Positions 43,274 to 51,762 of a DNA stretch of 64,000 nt are shown here, one piece after another. The stretch comes from Adhaeribacter soli (GTDB taxonomy: Bacteria > Bacteroidota > Bacteroidia > Cytophagales > Hymenobacteraceae), in the NCBI RefSeq assembly GCF_008727925.1, contig NZ_VTWT01000001.1:806001-870000 (forward strand). Reading direction: 5' to 3'. Position 1 is the stretch's first letter; every line of letters begins with the position of its first letter. Position numbers and translations under genes: made by a program. The notes below the pieces were generated by a model, which was given only the letters and a program-made list of their open reading frames with translations, searched no databases and had not been told where the DNA came from.

Positions 43274-45308
43274 AAGAACCAAAAAAACGACCGAACCCGA
43301 ATTGAGCGGCGCTGCCTCCGATGTAGCCGAAATGCTGATGCCTGCAATAATTAACGATGCTTCCTTGCCGGCCGATCCGGCCCTGTCCGAAACGGAAATG
43401 CCGCCGCATTGCACCCGCTTTACCGAATTCGATATTTACCTGTTCCGCGAAGGCCGGCATTACAAACTTTACGAGAAATTCGGCGCCCACCTCATGACCT
43501 ACAACGGCGTGCAGGGCACATACTTTGCCCTCTGGGCGCCAAACGCTGCCGCCGTTTCCGTAATCGGGGATTTCAATCACTGGCAGCCGGATGAACTTCC
43601 GCTAATGCCAAGATTCGATCATTCGGGTATCTGGGAAGGCTTTTTCCCGCAGATCGGCCACGGCGACCTTTATAAGTACCACATCCGCTCGCACCACAAC
43701 GGATTTGAAGTAGCCAAAGCGGATCCCTTCGGCTTCTTTGCCGAAACCCCGCCGCATACGGCCTCCGTGGTCTGGGACATCCACAACTTTAAGTGGAACG
43801 ATAAGAAATGGCTGCAGACCCGGAGTAAATGCGTGGGTAAACCCCAGCCGTATTCCGTTTACGAAATGCACCTGGGTTCCTGGCGCCGCAACCACGAAGA
43901 AGAGAACCGCCACCTGACCTATCTGGAACTGGCGCAGGAATTACCGGCTTATATAAAAGAATTGGGCTTTACCCACGTAGAATTTATGCCCATAATGGAG
44001 CATCCTTTCTATGGTTCCTGGGGGTATCAGGTTACCGGGTATTTTGCCCCGACCAGCCGCTTTGGTACGCCGCAGGATTTTATGGTACTGGTAAACGCTT
44101 TGCACGAAGCCGGCATCGGCGTAATTCTGGACTGGGTGCCTTCGCATTTCCCTTCCGATCAGCACGGCTTGGTTTATTTCGACGGAACTCACCTGTACGA
44201 GCACGCCGACCCGCGCAAAGGGTTCCACCCCGATTGGAAGAGCTACATCTTTAATTACGGCCGCAACGAAGTAAAGTCTTTCCTGATCAGCAACGCGCTT
44301 TTCTGGCTTGATATGTACCATGCCGACGGCCTTCGGGTTGATGCGGTAGCCTCCATGCTTTACCTCGATTATTCCCGCAAAGAAGGGGAGTGGATCCCGA
44401 ACGAATACGGCGGGCGCGAAAACCTGGACGCCATTAACTTTATCCGGGAATTCAACAATGCCATTCACCAGGCGCACCCCGATACCTTAACCATAGCCGA
44501 AGAATCTACGGCCTGGCCGGGTGTTTCGAGGCCTGCTGCCGAAGGCGGTCTGGGCTTTAATATGAAATGGATGATGGGCTGGATGCACGACACGCTCAGT
44601 TACATGGAAAAAGAGCCGATCTACCGCCAGCACCACCAGGGCCAGATCACCTTCAGCATTATTTATGCCTTTGCCGAGAACTTCATGCTGCCGCTTTCCC
44701 ACGATGAAGTCGTGTACGGCAAACGCGCCCTGGTCCGGAAAATGCCGGGCGACGACTGGCAGCAGTTCGCCAACTTACGGTTACTCTACGGTTATATGTA
44801 CGGGCACCCCGGCGCAAAGCTTATTTTTATGGGCGGCGAATTCGGGCAAACCAGCGAGTGGGCGCACGAAAGCAGCCTGGAATGGCACCTGACCCAGTAC
44901 CCACTTCATGCCGGCATGCAGGCTTTACTGCAGCGGCTGAACCATATCTACAAAACCGAAAAAGCCTTGTATGAATACGAGTTCGATTCGGAAGGCTTTG
45001 AGTGGGTAGACTTCCACGATTCGGCCAACAGCGTGATCAGCTTCCTGAGAAAAGGGAAAGCCTCGAAAGACCAGATCATGGTGGTGTGTAACTTCACGCC
45101 GGTACCAAGGGAGAATTACCGCATTGGGGTACCGAAAAAAGGAACCTGGGCCGAGCTCCTGAATACCGATGATGCGGCCTTTGGCGGCAGCGGTACAGGC
45201 AACCCGGAAGAAGTGAAATCGGAAGCGATTGCGGCGCACGGCCGCGAAAATTCCATAGCGCTGAACCTGCCGCCTTTGGGTACAATTTACCTTAAAATGA
45301 GTAAATAA
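43266..45308 (+). CDS. glgB: 1,4-alpha-glucan branching enzyme
   Basis: A 680-residue GH13_9 branching enzyme that introduces alpha-1,6 links. A short N-terminal extension rich in Ala/Glu precedes a CBM48 domain (FALWAPNAAAVSVIGDFNHW). The barrel has YEMHLGSWRR, FMPIMEHPFYGSWGYQ, nucleophile Asp in DGLRVDAVASMLYLDY (near 357), Glu in TIAEESTAWPG (near 411) and Asp in LPLSHDEVVYGK (near 479). It overlaps the treS-mak stop and completes the GlgE route (TreS, Mak, GlgE, GlgB). A strong hairpin follows the stop. Confidence 0.96.
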   Translation: MAKRTKKTTEPELSGAASDVAEMLMPAIINDASLPADPALSETEMPPHCTRFTEFDIYLFREGRHYKLYEKFGAHLMTYNGVQGTYFALWAPNAAAVSVIGDFNHWQPDELPLMPRFDHSGIWEGFFPQIGHGDLYKYHIRSHHNGFEVAKADPFGFFAETPPHTASVVWDIHNFKWNDKKWLQTRSKCVGKPQPYSVYEMHLGSWRRNHEEENRHLTYLELAQELPAYIKELGFTHVEFMPIMEHPFYGSWGYQVTGYFAPTSRFGTPQDFMVLVNALHEAGIGVILDWVPSHFPSDQHGLVYFDGTHLYEHADPRKGFHPDWKSYIFNYGRNEVKSFLISNALFWLDMYHADGLRVDAVASMLYLDYSRKEGEWIPNEYGGRENLDAINFIREFNNAIHQAHPDTLTIAEESTAWPGVSRPAAEGGLGFNMKWMMGWMHDTLSYMEKEPIYRQHHQGQITFSIIYAFAENFMLPLSHDEVVYGKRALVRKMPGDDWQQFANLRLLYGYMYGHPGAKLIFMGGEFGQTSEWAHESSLEWHLTQYPLHAGMQALLQRLNHIYKTEKALYEYEFDSEGFEWVDFHDSANSVISFLRKGKASKDQIMVVCNFTPVPRENYRIGVPKKGTWAELLNTDDAAFGGSGTGNPEEVKSEAIAAHGRENSIALNLPPLGTIYLKMSK

Positions 45309-45314
45309 GGGCCT

Positions 45315-45356
45315 GGTTTTTAGCCGGAAAATAGTACTGTTTTCCGGCTAAAAACC
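45315..45356 (+). terminator. hairpin downstream of glgB
   Basis: GGTTTTTAGCCGGAAAA at 45315-45331 pairs perfectly with TTTTCCGGCTAAAAACC at 45340-45356. There is no long T tail, so it may act as a terminator or as an RNA 3' end stabiliser. It separates glgB from otsA. Confidence 0.6.
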
Positions 45357-45635
45357 TATATTTACCTCAGAAAGGGGGGTTGTTGCGTACTTTATTTGAA
45401 TTGTTTAAAGAATTATAACGTACGATACATCTTTTCTCCGCATACGGAAATTGTACCGATTTATACTTAATTTTTAATGCAATTCACCAACCGGAATTTT
45501 GTAAGTTATTCATTATTAGTGTAGTTAAAAAATATGCAATTTGTAATATATAGAACTTGTATAAACCTAAAGTCATAATATAAAGTAATACCTTTAAAGA
45601 AAGAAATCAGGCCCTAAACTCTAAGCTCTTACATC
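45357..45635 (+). other. AT-rich leader of the otsA gene
   Basis: About 280 AT-rich bases between the hairpin after glgB and the otsA ATG. No gene is seen. TACCTTTA near 45590 is a one-mismatch -7 element without a clear -33, so a separate otsA promoter is plausible but not shown. Confidence 0.35.
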
Positions 45636-47846
45636 ATGTCGAGGACCATTATTGTATCTAACAGACTTCCGGTTACTGTCCTTAAAAAAAACCAGCAAAT
45701 TGAATACAAAACCAGCGAAGGCGGTTTAGCCACCGGCCTTGGCAGCGTTTACAAGGAAGGAGCGAATAGATGGATCGGCTGGCCGGGCATTTTCCTGGAG
45801 GAAGAAAGTGACCAGCTTCAGGTTGCCGCCGACCTGCAGGCAGACCACATGCACCCGGTTTTCTTAACGAAAAATGAGATCAAGGAATTTTACGAAGGCT
45901 TCAGCAACGAAACCCTCTGGCCTACTTTTCACTACTTTTTACAGTATGCCGTTTACGACCAGAAGCTTTGGGAAACGTACCGCCGGGTAAACCAGAAATT
46001 CTGCAACGAGGTAATGAAAATTGCCAAACCCGGCGACACGATCTGGATCCACGATTACCAGTTATTGCTGTTGCCCCAGATGCTCCGGGAAAATTTACCC
46101 GACAGCAGCATTGGCTTCTTCCAGCATATTCCATTCCCCTCGTACGAAGTTTTCCGTCTGCTTCCCTGGCGCGAAGAGCTGCTTAACGGCATGCTGGGGT
46201 CCGACCTGCTTGGCTTCCATACCTACGACGATACCCGTCACTTTTTAAGCTCCGTAAGCCGGATCCTGGGGTACAATAACCAGCAGGGCCTGATCGACAC
46301 CGGTAAACGGACCGTAATGGTAGATGCTTTCCCGATGGGAATCGATTACGACCGCTACGAAGAAGTGGCCCTATCGGAGGAAGCCCATCGGCGCGAAGCT
46401 TCCTTCCGGAAATCTTTTGACGGGCAGCGGATCGTTCTTTCTATTGACCGCTTGGATTACTCCAAAGGAATTCCCCAGCGGTTGGAAGCCTTCGAAGGTT
46501 TTCTGAAACGGTATCCGGAATTCCATGAAAAAGTAACGCTGCTCATGATCGTGGTTCCATCCCGCGACCAGGTTGGCAAGTATAAAGAACTGAAAGAAGG
46601 CGTAGATGAAATGGTGGGCAGGATAAACAGCACCTACGGCACGCTGCACTGGCGCCCGATCAATTACTTCTACCGTTCCTTCCCGCTGGAATCGCTTTCG
46701 GCGTTTTACCGCATGGCCGATGTGGCCCTGGTTACCCCGATGCGCGACGGCATGAACCTGGTTTGTAAAGAATACATAGCCAGTAAAACCGACCAGAAAG
46801 GCGTACTGATCTTAAGTGAAATGGCCGGGGCTTCCAAAGAGCTTTCCGATGCCATTCTCATTAACCCGAACGACCAGAACCAACTGATCCAGGCTTTATA
46901 TAAGGCCCTTACCATGCCGGAAGAGGAACAGCACATGCACATGGTGCAAATGCAGGAATCGCTCCGCCGCTATAATATTCACCACTGGGTTAACCTGTTT
47001 ATGGACCGGCTCAGCTACATTAAAATTAAACAATTATCTATGGCAACCACGCTGCTCGACCAGCACGAAGTTCAGGTGCTCAATTCGGAATACGTTAACG
47101 CCCAGAACCGCTTAATTTTTTTAGACTACGACGGTACCCTGGTGGGCTTCCAGGACGCGCCGCAAAAAGCCCGGCCCGATCAGGAGCTGGTTACGCTGCT
47201 CGAAAACCTGACCGCCGACCATAAAAACCGGGTGGTAATTATCAGCGGTCGCGACCGCGTTACCTTAGATGATTGGCTAGGCAAACTGGATGTGGATATT
47301 ATTGCCGAACACGGTGTCTGGCTGAAAGAAGGCGGCGAAGACTGGCACATGATCCGCAACCTGAGCAGCGACTGGAAACGCGATATCCGTCCGATCATGG
47401 AACTGCAGGTAAGCCGCACGCCCGGTTCTTTTATCGAAGAAAAAGATTATTCCTTGGTTTGGCATTACCGGAAAGTGGAGAAAGGCTTGGGCGAACTCCG
47501 GGCCCGGGAACTGCACACGCATTTATCGTACCTGGCCTCCAACATAAACCTGCAGGTAATGGAAGGAAATATGGTGCTGGAAATTAAAAATACCGAAGTA
47601 AACAAAGGCGCGGCCGCTACCCGCTGGCTCGAGAAATTTCCGGCCGAGTTTATCATGGCGCTGGGCGACGACCGTACCGACGAAGATACTTTCCGGGCCA
47701 TGCCGCCGAGCGCTTTCACCATAAAAGTAGGGAACACCCGCTCATCCGCCCGCTATTACGTAGATGCCGTACGCGACGTGCGGCGGATCATAAGAGATTT
47801 GCTCACCCAGAATAAAGCTAATTCAAAGCTTCGGATCAGCGCTTAA
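45636..47846 (+). CDS. otsA: bifunctional trehalose-6-phosphate synthase/phosphatase (OtsA-OtsB)
   Basis: A 736-residue fusion. Residues 1 to about 475 are a GT20 synthase ([51 protein letters not shown] near 271; [15 protein letters not shown]), which joins UDP-glucose and glucose-6-phosphate. Residues about 490-736 are a HAD phosphatase with [11 protein letters not shown] (nucleophile near 496), VIISGRDR and [12 protein letters not shown], which releases free trehalose. It lies 327 bases beyond glgB, perhaps on its own transcript, and ends with a clear terminator. It supplies de novo trehalose that TreS can feed to the GlgE route. Confidence 0.96.
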   Translation: MSRTIIVSNRLPVTVLKKNQQIEYKTSEGGLATGLGSVYKEGANRWIGWPGIFLEEESDQLQVAADLQADHMHPVFLTKNEIKEFYEGFSNETLWPTFHYFLQYAVYDQKLWETYRRVNQKFCNEVMKIAKPGDTIWIHDYQLLLLPQMLRENLPDSSIGFFQHIPFPSYEVFRLLPWREELLNGMLGSDLLGFHTYDDTRHFLSSVSRILGYNNQQGLIDTGKRTVMVDAFPMGIDYDRYEEVALSEEAHRREASFRKSFDGQRIVLSIDRLDYSKGIPQRLEAFEGFLKRYPEFHEKVTLLMIVVPSRDQVGKYKELKEGVDEMVGRINSTYGTLHWRPINYFYRSFPLESLSAFYRMADVALVTPMRDGMNLVCKEYIASKTDQKGVLILSEMAGASKELSDAILINPNDQNQLIQALYKALTMPEEEQHMHMVQMQESLRRYNIHHWVNLFMDRLSYIKIKQLSMATTLLDQHEVQVLNSEYVNAQNRLIFLDYDGTLVGFQDAPQKARPDQELVTLLENLTADHKNRVVIISGRDRVTLDDWLGKLDVDIIAEHGVWLKEGGEDWHMIRNLSSDWKRDIRPIMELQVSRTPGSFIEEKDYSLVWHYRKVEKGLGELRARELHTHLSYLASNINLQVMEGNMVLEIKNTEVNKGAAATRWLEKFPAEFIMALGDDRTDEDTFRAMPPSAFTIKVGNTRSSARYYVDAVRDVRRIIRDLLTQNKANSKLRISA

Positions 47847-47865
47847 TTTACCTTAAACAATTTGT

Positions 47866-47917
47866 TTCAGCACCCGGAATTAACGCATTTGCATTAAAGC
47901 CGGGTGCTGAATCTTTT
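47866..47917 (+). terminator. hairpin terminator of otsA
   Basis: TTCAGCACCCGG pairs with CCGGGTGCTGAA across a 22-base loop, followed by TCTTTTT. It begins 19 bases after the otsA stop. Confidence 0.7.
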
Positions 47918-48164
47918 TAGAAAGGGTAGGGGTTTCGGTTAAAAGAATACGTATAATTTCACAACACACTTTTGTAAAATGTAATTCAAGGATTTCACGA
48001 AGGCTGAATGGGGCCCATTATTTTTAGTCTCTTCAGGAAGATAAAATTGAAAGCCCGATAAAATGAAATAAAGGTCAGAAATTTTATGCCCCTTTAATAT
48101 TACCTATAATTGCAGAATTTTAAATTTTTCTCTACCTTGACTTGTTCTCTTAAGAGAAGTAAAA

Positions 48165-48344
48165 ATGAATAGTATGAAAGGCTTATTTAATTTTACGGAA
48201 GTGCTTACGTATTTTTTCCGGAAGCCCGATCCGAACCGGAAACCGACGTTCAACCTCCGTGTAATGCACGGAATTAATAAAATTTCGATCCTTATTTTCC
48301 TGGTTTGTTTAATTGTAATGGCCATAAGGTTATTTACCCGATGA
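48165..48344 (+). CDS. very small membrane protein (DUF6728-like)
   Basis: A 59-residue protein that begins MNSMKGLFNFTEVLTYFFRK and has one C-terminal transmembrane helix (ISILIFLVCLIVMAIRLF). The pattern of FFRK-PDPNR, NLRVMHGINK and the hydrophobic tail matches, from memory, a family of tiny conserved Bacteroidota proteins (DUF6728). Function unknown. Its TGA overlaps the ATG of the YjbR-like gene (ATGA at 48341-48344), so the two are translationally coupled. Confidence 0.65.
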   Translation: MNSMKGLFNFTEVLTYFFRKPDPNRKPTFNLRVMHGINKISILIFLVCLIVMAIRLFTR

Positions 48345-48727
48345 ACATAGAGGATTACCGCGAATATTGTCTGGCTAAGAAAGGGGTAACCGAAAGTTTC
48401 CCTTTCGATGCCGATACGCTGGTTTTTAAAGTCGGCGGCAAAATGTTCGCGCTTACTAACCTTTCCGATTTTAACGGCGGTATTGCCCTGAAATGTGAGC
48501 CGGACAAAGCTATTCAGCTCCGCGAGGAGTTTCCGGACGAAGTGGAAGGCGCTTATCACATGAATAAAAAGCACTGGAACAACGTAAAACCAAACGGCTC
48601 TATTCCGGACCTGGTAATTAAAGAATGGATCGATCAGTCTTACCTGCTGGTTTTTAATTCCCTTACCCGCTCCCAAAGGCTGGCCGTAGAAACCGAAAAC
48701 GAAAGACCACCAGGCCTGATTTATTAA
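48341..48727 (+). CDS. MmcQ/YjbR family protein
   Basis: A 128-residue protein counted from the ATG at 48341 (MNIEDYREYCLAKKGVTESF). That start overlaps the stop of the upstream small gene, so a frame 12 codons longer is rejected. The segments FDADTLVFKVGGKMFAL, ALKCEPDKAIQLREEFP and KKHWNNVKPNGSIPD place it in the YjbR/MmcQ family, which has a double-wing fold. DNA binding has been proposed for the family but is not established. The C-terminus is somewhat extended. Confidence 0.87.
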   Translation: MNIEDYREYCLAKKGVTESFPFDADTLVFKVGGKMFALTNLSDFNGGIALKCEPDKAIQLREEFPDEVEGAYHMNKKHWNNVKPNGSIPDLVIKEWIDQSYLLVFNSLTRSQRLAVETENERPPGLIY

Positions 48728-48743
48728 CGGCGCACTTTTCTAT

Positions 48744-48930
48744 CCCGCATGTTTAGGCGAAGCCGTAACTTGTGGGTTAATTCTTTGGTCAGTTTGTAAC
48801 TGACCTTGCCTGCAAGGCAAAGATCCTGCCTGCTATGGAAAACTGAAATAGTTGAACAGCAACTTCCGCCAGTTACAAACTGGCTATTTGAAGAAAGTCA
48901 CAAGTTACGCTCCGCTAAACTTGTGGCATG
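48744..48930. repeat. inverted-repeat element copy B (REPIN/MITE-like), 187 bp
   Basis: The left arm 48744-48775 and the right arm 48899-48930 are imperfect reverse complements (GTAACTTGTG facing CACAAGTTAC, and GTTTAGGCG facing CGCTAAAC). The interior has GGTCAGTTTGTAACTGACC, TTGCCTGCAAGGCAA and CCGCCAGTTACAAACTGGC, the same ordered blocks as copy A at 11090-11264. It lies just after the YjbR-like gene. A short open frame within it is read-through of the repeat. Confidence 0.85.
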
Positions 48931-49000
48931 CTTTAACCTTTTAGCCTGCTTAAAAGAAAAAGGCGAAACCTCCCTTCAAATCGGTAGCAAAAACAAACAA

Positions 49001-49027
49001 AAAACCCGGCCTTAAATACCGGGTTTT
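49001..49027 (-). terminator. hairpin terminator of the serine hydrolase gene
   Basis: AAAACCCGG at 49001-49009 pairs with CCGGGTTTT at 49019-49027; on the minus strand a T-rich run follows. It is five bases beyond the stop at 49032. Confidence 0.75.
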
Positions 49028-49031
49028 GCTA

Positions 49032-50396
49032 TTAATGAGGAAGTTGCGTTTGCATAGGCTGAGTTAGGTTTTCTGCCGGAGTACTTACTTCTTCCGAAGA
49101 AACCACCAACGGAGCAGTTTCTTTCAGGTGTTTGTCAGGCCAGGTATGTACTTTGCTTAAAGAATCCCACATCAGGCGGTCGAGTTCCGGGTAGAAATTA
49201 TCATCTTCCGGACGGGCATTTAAAAGCAGTACCCATTTCTTGCCGTCTTTAATATGCGCCATTAAGGTTGCGCTGCCGGTTAAGGCTCCCGTGTGCCACC
49301 AGTTGCCATTCGGGTTCACAAACCAGCCCATGGCATAGCCGCGACGGTCGCTGGTTGGAGTGGTCATCAGGGCAACCGTTTCGGGTTTAAGGGGCGCGGC
49401 TTCATCTTTGCGGTCGAGGCTGGCCATTAGCTTTATCAGATCGGGTGCCGAAGCGATCCAGCCTCCGTGTGCATCCATGGCTTCCAGGTTAAAGCCGCCG
49501 TATTGCAAAGGCACTTTTTTGGCTTCGCCGGTTACCGGTTTTACTTTCCGGTCCTTCGGATCGAAATAACGCACTTCCAGCGGATTTTTATCTTCGTAAT
49601 TGTTTTTACCCAAGGCCATGCTTGTAATTCCCAACGGCTGGAGAATGGCGTTCTGCACGTAAACCTCGTACGTATCCTGGGTTACCTCTTCAATAATGCG
49701 ACCCAGGATATTAAAGCCCAGGTTAGAATACGCAAACTGGGTTCCCGGGGTAAAATCGAGCGGCTTTTGCAGCATGTACCGGATAATGGAAAGGGCATCG
49801 GCCGGAGCCGGTACGTTCATGGCATCCGCAATTTTTACGGCATTGAACATTGGATCGCCCTCGGGGCTGGTATCGCGGTCCCAGCCGGCGGTATGCTCCA
49901 GTAAATGCTGTATGGTGATTTGTTCTACCCGGTTATCCGCATAATTCAGGAAAGGGGCGGAACTTAGCACCCCGCCGGCACCAAAAACATGGTCGTCGAT
50001 GCACAGAATATCATCCTGGATCAGCTTCATGATGGCCATGGCCGTTATAGGTTTGGATAGGCTGGCGATCCGGAAAAGATGGTCGGGCCGCATGGCCTGA
50101 TTTTCGTCGGCCTGACCAAAGCCCCGCGCATAAAGTAACTGATCATCCTGGGCTACCGCTACGGCCGCTCCGGGAATCTGCCATTTCTTCAGGAAAATGG
50201 TGACATCATCGTCTACCACGGTAAGTTCGGGAACAGGTGTACCGGTTTGCGAATAGGCAGGAGGGATGATGAAAAAAGTCATAACCTGAATAAGGAAAAA
50301 CGCCAGGTTAAAGTTCTGGTAAAAAATTAATGCCAAGGTAAAAAAGAAAATTGCGTTGCAAACGCTGCCAACAGAAATAAAAAAGCCAACGAACAC
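49032..50396 (-). CDS. serine hydrolase of the beta-lactamase class C/DD-peptidase fold
   Basis: Up to 454 residues. The SxxK motif is SLSK in FRIASLSKPITAMAIMK, the YxN motif is YSN in FAYSNLGFNILGRI, and the KTG-equivalent is HTG in WWHTGALTGS. These define the S12 family of esterases, DD-peptidases and class C beta-lactamases; substrate cannot be decided. The start is uncertain. The ATG at 50396 gives two hydrophobic stretches, whereas an ATG at 50282 (MTFFIIPPAYSQT) gives a short signal-like N-terminus with a TACCTTGG near-match to the -7 consensus about 50 bases upstream. Probably exported. Monocistronic. Confidence 0.87.
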   Translation of the reverse strand: MFVGFFISVGSVCNAIFFFTLALIFYQNFNLAFFLIQVMTFFIIPPAYSQTGTPVPELTVVDDDVTIFLKKWQIPGAAVAVAQDDQLLYARGFGQADENQAMRPDHLFRIASLSKPITAMAIMKLIQDDILCIDDHVFGAGGVLSSAPFLNYADNRVEQITIQHLLEHTAGWDRDTSPEGDPMFNAVKIADAMNVPAPADALSIIRYMLQKPLDFTPGTQFAYSNLGFNILGRIIEEVTQDTYEVYVQNAILQPLGITSMALGKNNYEDKNPLEVRYFDPKDRKVKPVTGEAKKVPLQYGGFNLEAMDAHGGWIASAPDLIKLMASLDRKDEAAPLKPETVALMTTPTSDRRGYAMGWFVNPNGNWWHTGALTGSATLMAHIKDGKKWVLLLNARPEDDNFYPELDRLMWDSLSKVHTWPDKHLKETAPLVVSSEEVSTPAENLTQPMQTQLPH

Positions 50397-50774
50397 AGCC
50401 CGAAGCTGCTAAGGAATTTTAGGCCATAGCTTTCCCTTGTAGCCGGAAATTCGGTAACGAAAGGGCAACCAGGCTGAAAACCTTCAGAGGAAGTATTGGT
50501 AATTCGCCAAAGTCACAGAAGGCCGGCGAAGAGTGGGTAAAAATTAATTCAAATTCCGGTGTTATAAAATTGTACTCAAATCCGGAAGCTTAAATCAATA
50601 TTTTGTCTAAAAGACTGAATTACAGGCTCCGAATCGATTAAATAACGGCAACACCAGAGAAAAAATTGTACAGTTTGTCAGGAAAAAATATCCAATGTTT
50701 AGCAAAAGTGCAAAAACGGATATTAATCCCGGAAATTACTGTTACAAAAGTTAGCGCTGAAAGAAAAGAAGGTT
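50397..50774. other. noncoding stretch
   Basis: Between the 5' end of the serine hydrolase frame and the remains of the reductase gene. No convincing gene, RNA or repeat was seen. One open frame from 50666 continues antisense into the pseudogene and is judged spurious. Confidence 0.4.
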
Positions 50775-51292
50775 TTATGCTTTGGAGAAGTAAAATAAGG
50801 CAACCCCGTTTTCATATACCTGGTGACGGGTTAATTTCAGGTTTTCCTGCTTTTTTATCGATGGAAAGAGTTCAATGCCTTCGCCCAGAATTACCGGAAT
50901 ATAAGCCAGAATAAACTCATCGATCAAACCGGCATTGTGCAGCAAACTCATGATCTCGCCCCCGCCCAGAAGCCAGATATCCTTGCCCCGGTTTGCTTCA
51001 AATTCTGTACAAACTTCACCGGGTCTTCGTTAATCAATTGCGCTTCCGGTATTAAGGTGCGCTCTTGATTGTGCGAGAAAACATAGCTGGTTTTATCTTT
51101 ATAAGCCCACTCGCCGAAGTCGGCACACACCTCGTAGGTTTTGTAGCCCATCACAATGGCATCGATTCCGGCCATGAATTCGGCATAGCCGTAATCGTAT
51201 TCTTCCAAAGGCGGCAACCAATCGATTTCGTCGTTAGGGCGGGCAATTTTACCGTCTAAACTGGTAGCGGTGTAAAGCTTGAGTTAGCGCAT
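50775..51292 (-). pseudogene. broken dihydrofolate reductase-like (RibD C-terminal) gene
   Basis: Read on the minus strand from the ATG at 51292, the frame gives M-R-stop-L-K-L-Y-T-A-T-S-L-D-G-K-I-A, the family N-terminus with TAA at codon 3. The frame continues (IDWLPPLEEYDYGYAEFMAG; IVMGYKTYEV) to about 50985. There one base is missing in a run of G, and the reading moves to another frame with DIWLLGGGEIMSLLHNAG, AYIPVILGEGIELFPS and ENGVALFYFSKA, ending at 50775. The 518-base span is one short of 173 codons. An intact copy would resemble the YyaP/YwjB-type reductases. Two independent lesions make decay more likely than sequencing error alone. Confidence 0.85.
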
Positions 51293-51373
51293 GAGGTTAT
51301 GGAATGGTAGCCAAAACTAACCAAGATTTTCCTTCCCGGCAACAGGTGTTTTTCATTTTCATGGGAATAGCCG

Positions 51374-51381
51374 TAGCTTTG
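51374..51381 (+). promoter_or_regulatory. predicted promoter -7 element
   Basis: TAGCTTTG is an exact TAnnTTTG, 19 bases before the ATG of the 51401 gene. No clear -33. Confidence 0.45.
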
Positions 51382-51400
51382 CAGAAAATTTAAATCTCCG

Positions 51401-51640
51401 ATGCGCCGTTCTATCCTCATCAAATATCTGCAAGTGCTGTTTTTTATCGTTGTTGGCTCCGTTAACTTTCTGAATGCTCTTAAAACCGGCAGCATTATAG
51501 ACTGGATCGTTTATGCTTTTTGTATGATCGGGGTAATGGTTGTGGCTTTCTCCATTAAAAGCCAACGGGATAGAGAACGGGGAATTGTTGACGAAAAACC
51601 TGCTGCTAAAATTAAGCTGAAAAAGAAAGTGAAGAAGTAA
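51401..51640 (+). CDS. hypothetical small membrane protein
   Basis: A 79-residue protein with two predicted transmembrane helices (about 8-26, YLQVLFFIVVGSVNFL; about 33-51, IDWIVYAFCMIGVMVVAF) and a very basic C-terminal tail ending KIKLKKKVKK. Not recognised as a family. An upstream exact -7 element and a terminator eight bases downstream support it as a gene; antisense frames of similar size have no such signals. Confidence 0.6.
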   Translation: MRRSILIKYLQVLFFIVVGSVNFLNALKTGSIIDWIVYAFCMIGVMVVAFSIKSQRDRERGIVDEKPAAKIKLKKKVKK

Positions 51641-51647
51641 TAAAAAA

Positions 51648-51680
51648 AAACCTCACAGGTCTCCGAGACCTGTGAGGTTT
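51648..51680. terminator. bidirectional hairpin terminator AAACCTCACAGGTCT
   Basis: 15-bp perfect arms with a CCG loop lie between the convergent 51401 gene (+) and leuS (-). Both arms are identical to those of the terminator at 28611-28643, with only the loop differing. Confidence 0.75.
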
Positions 51681-51762
51681 GGATATCAGATAACTTAAGA
51701 TTTAAACTCTAGGCTACTTTTTTTGAAAAAATTCATTGCCGTCTGCTTCAGCTGACGGAAAA

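Noticed and set aside
47922-47947. Short match GGGTAGGGGTTT..CGGTTAAAA shared with 54552-54575 upstream of leuS
   Set aside because: About 20 bases with one gap, no inverted partner and different contexts; too short to call a repeat family from two sites.
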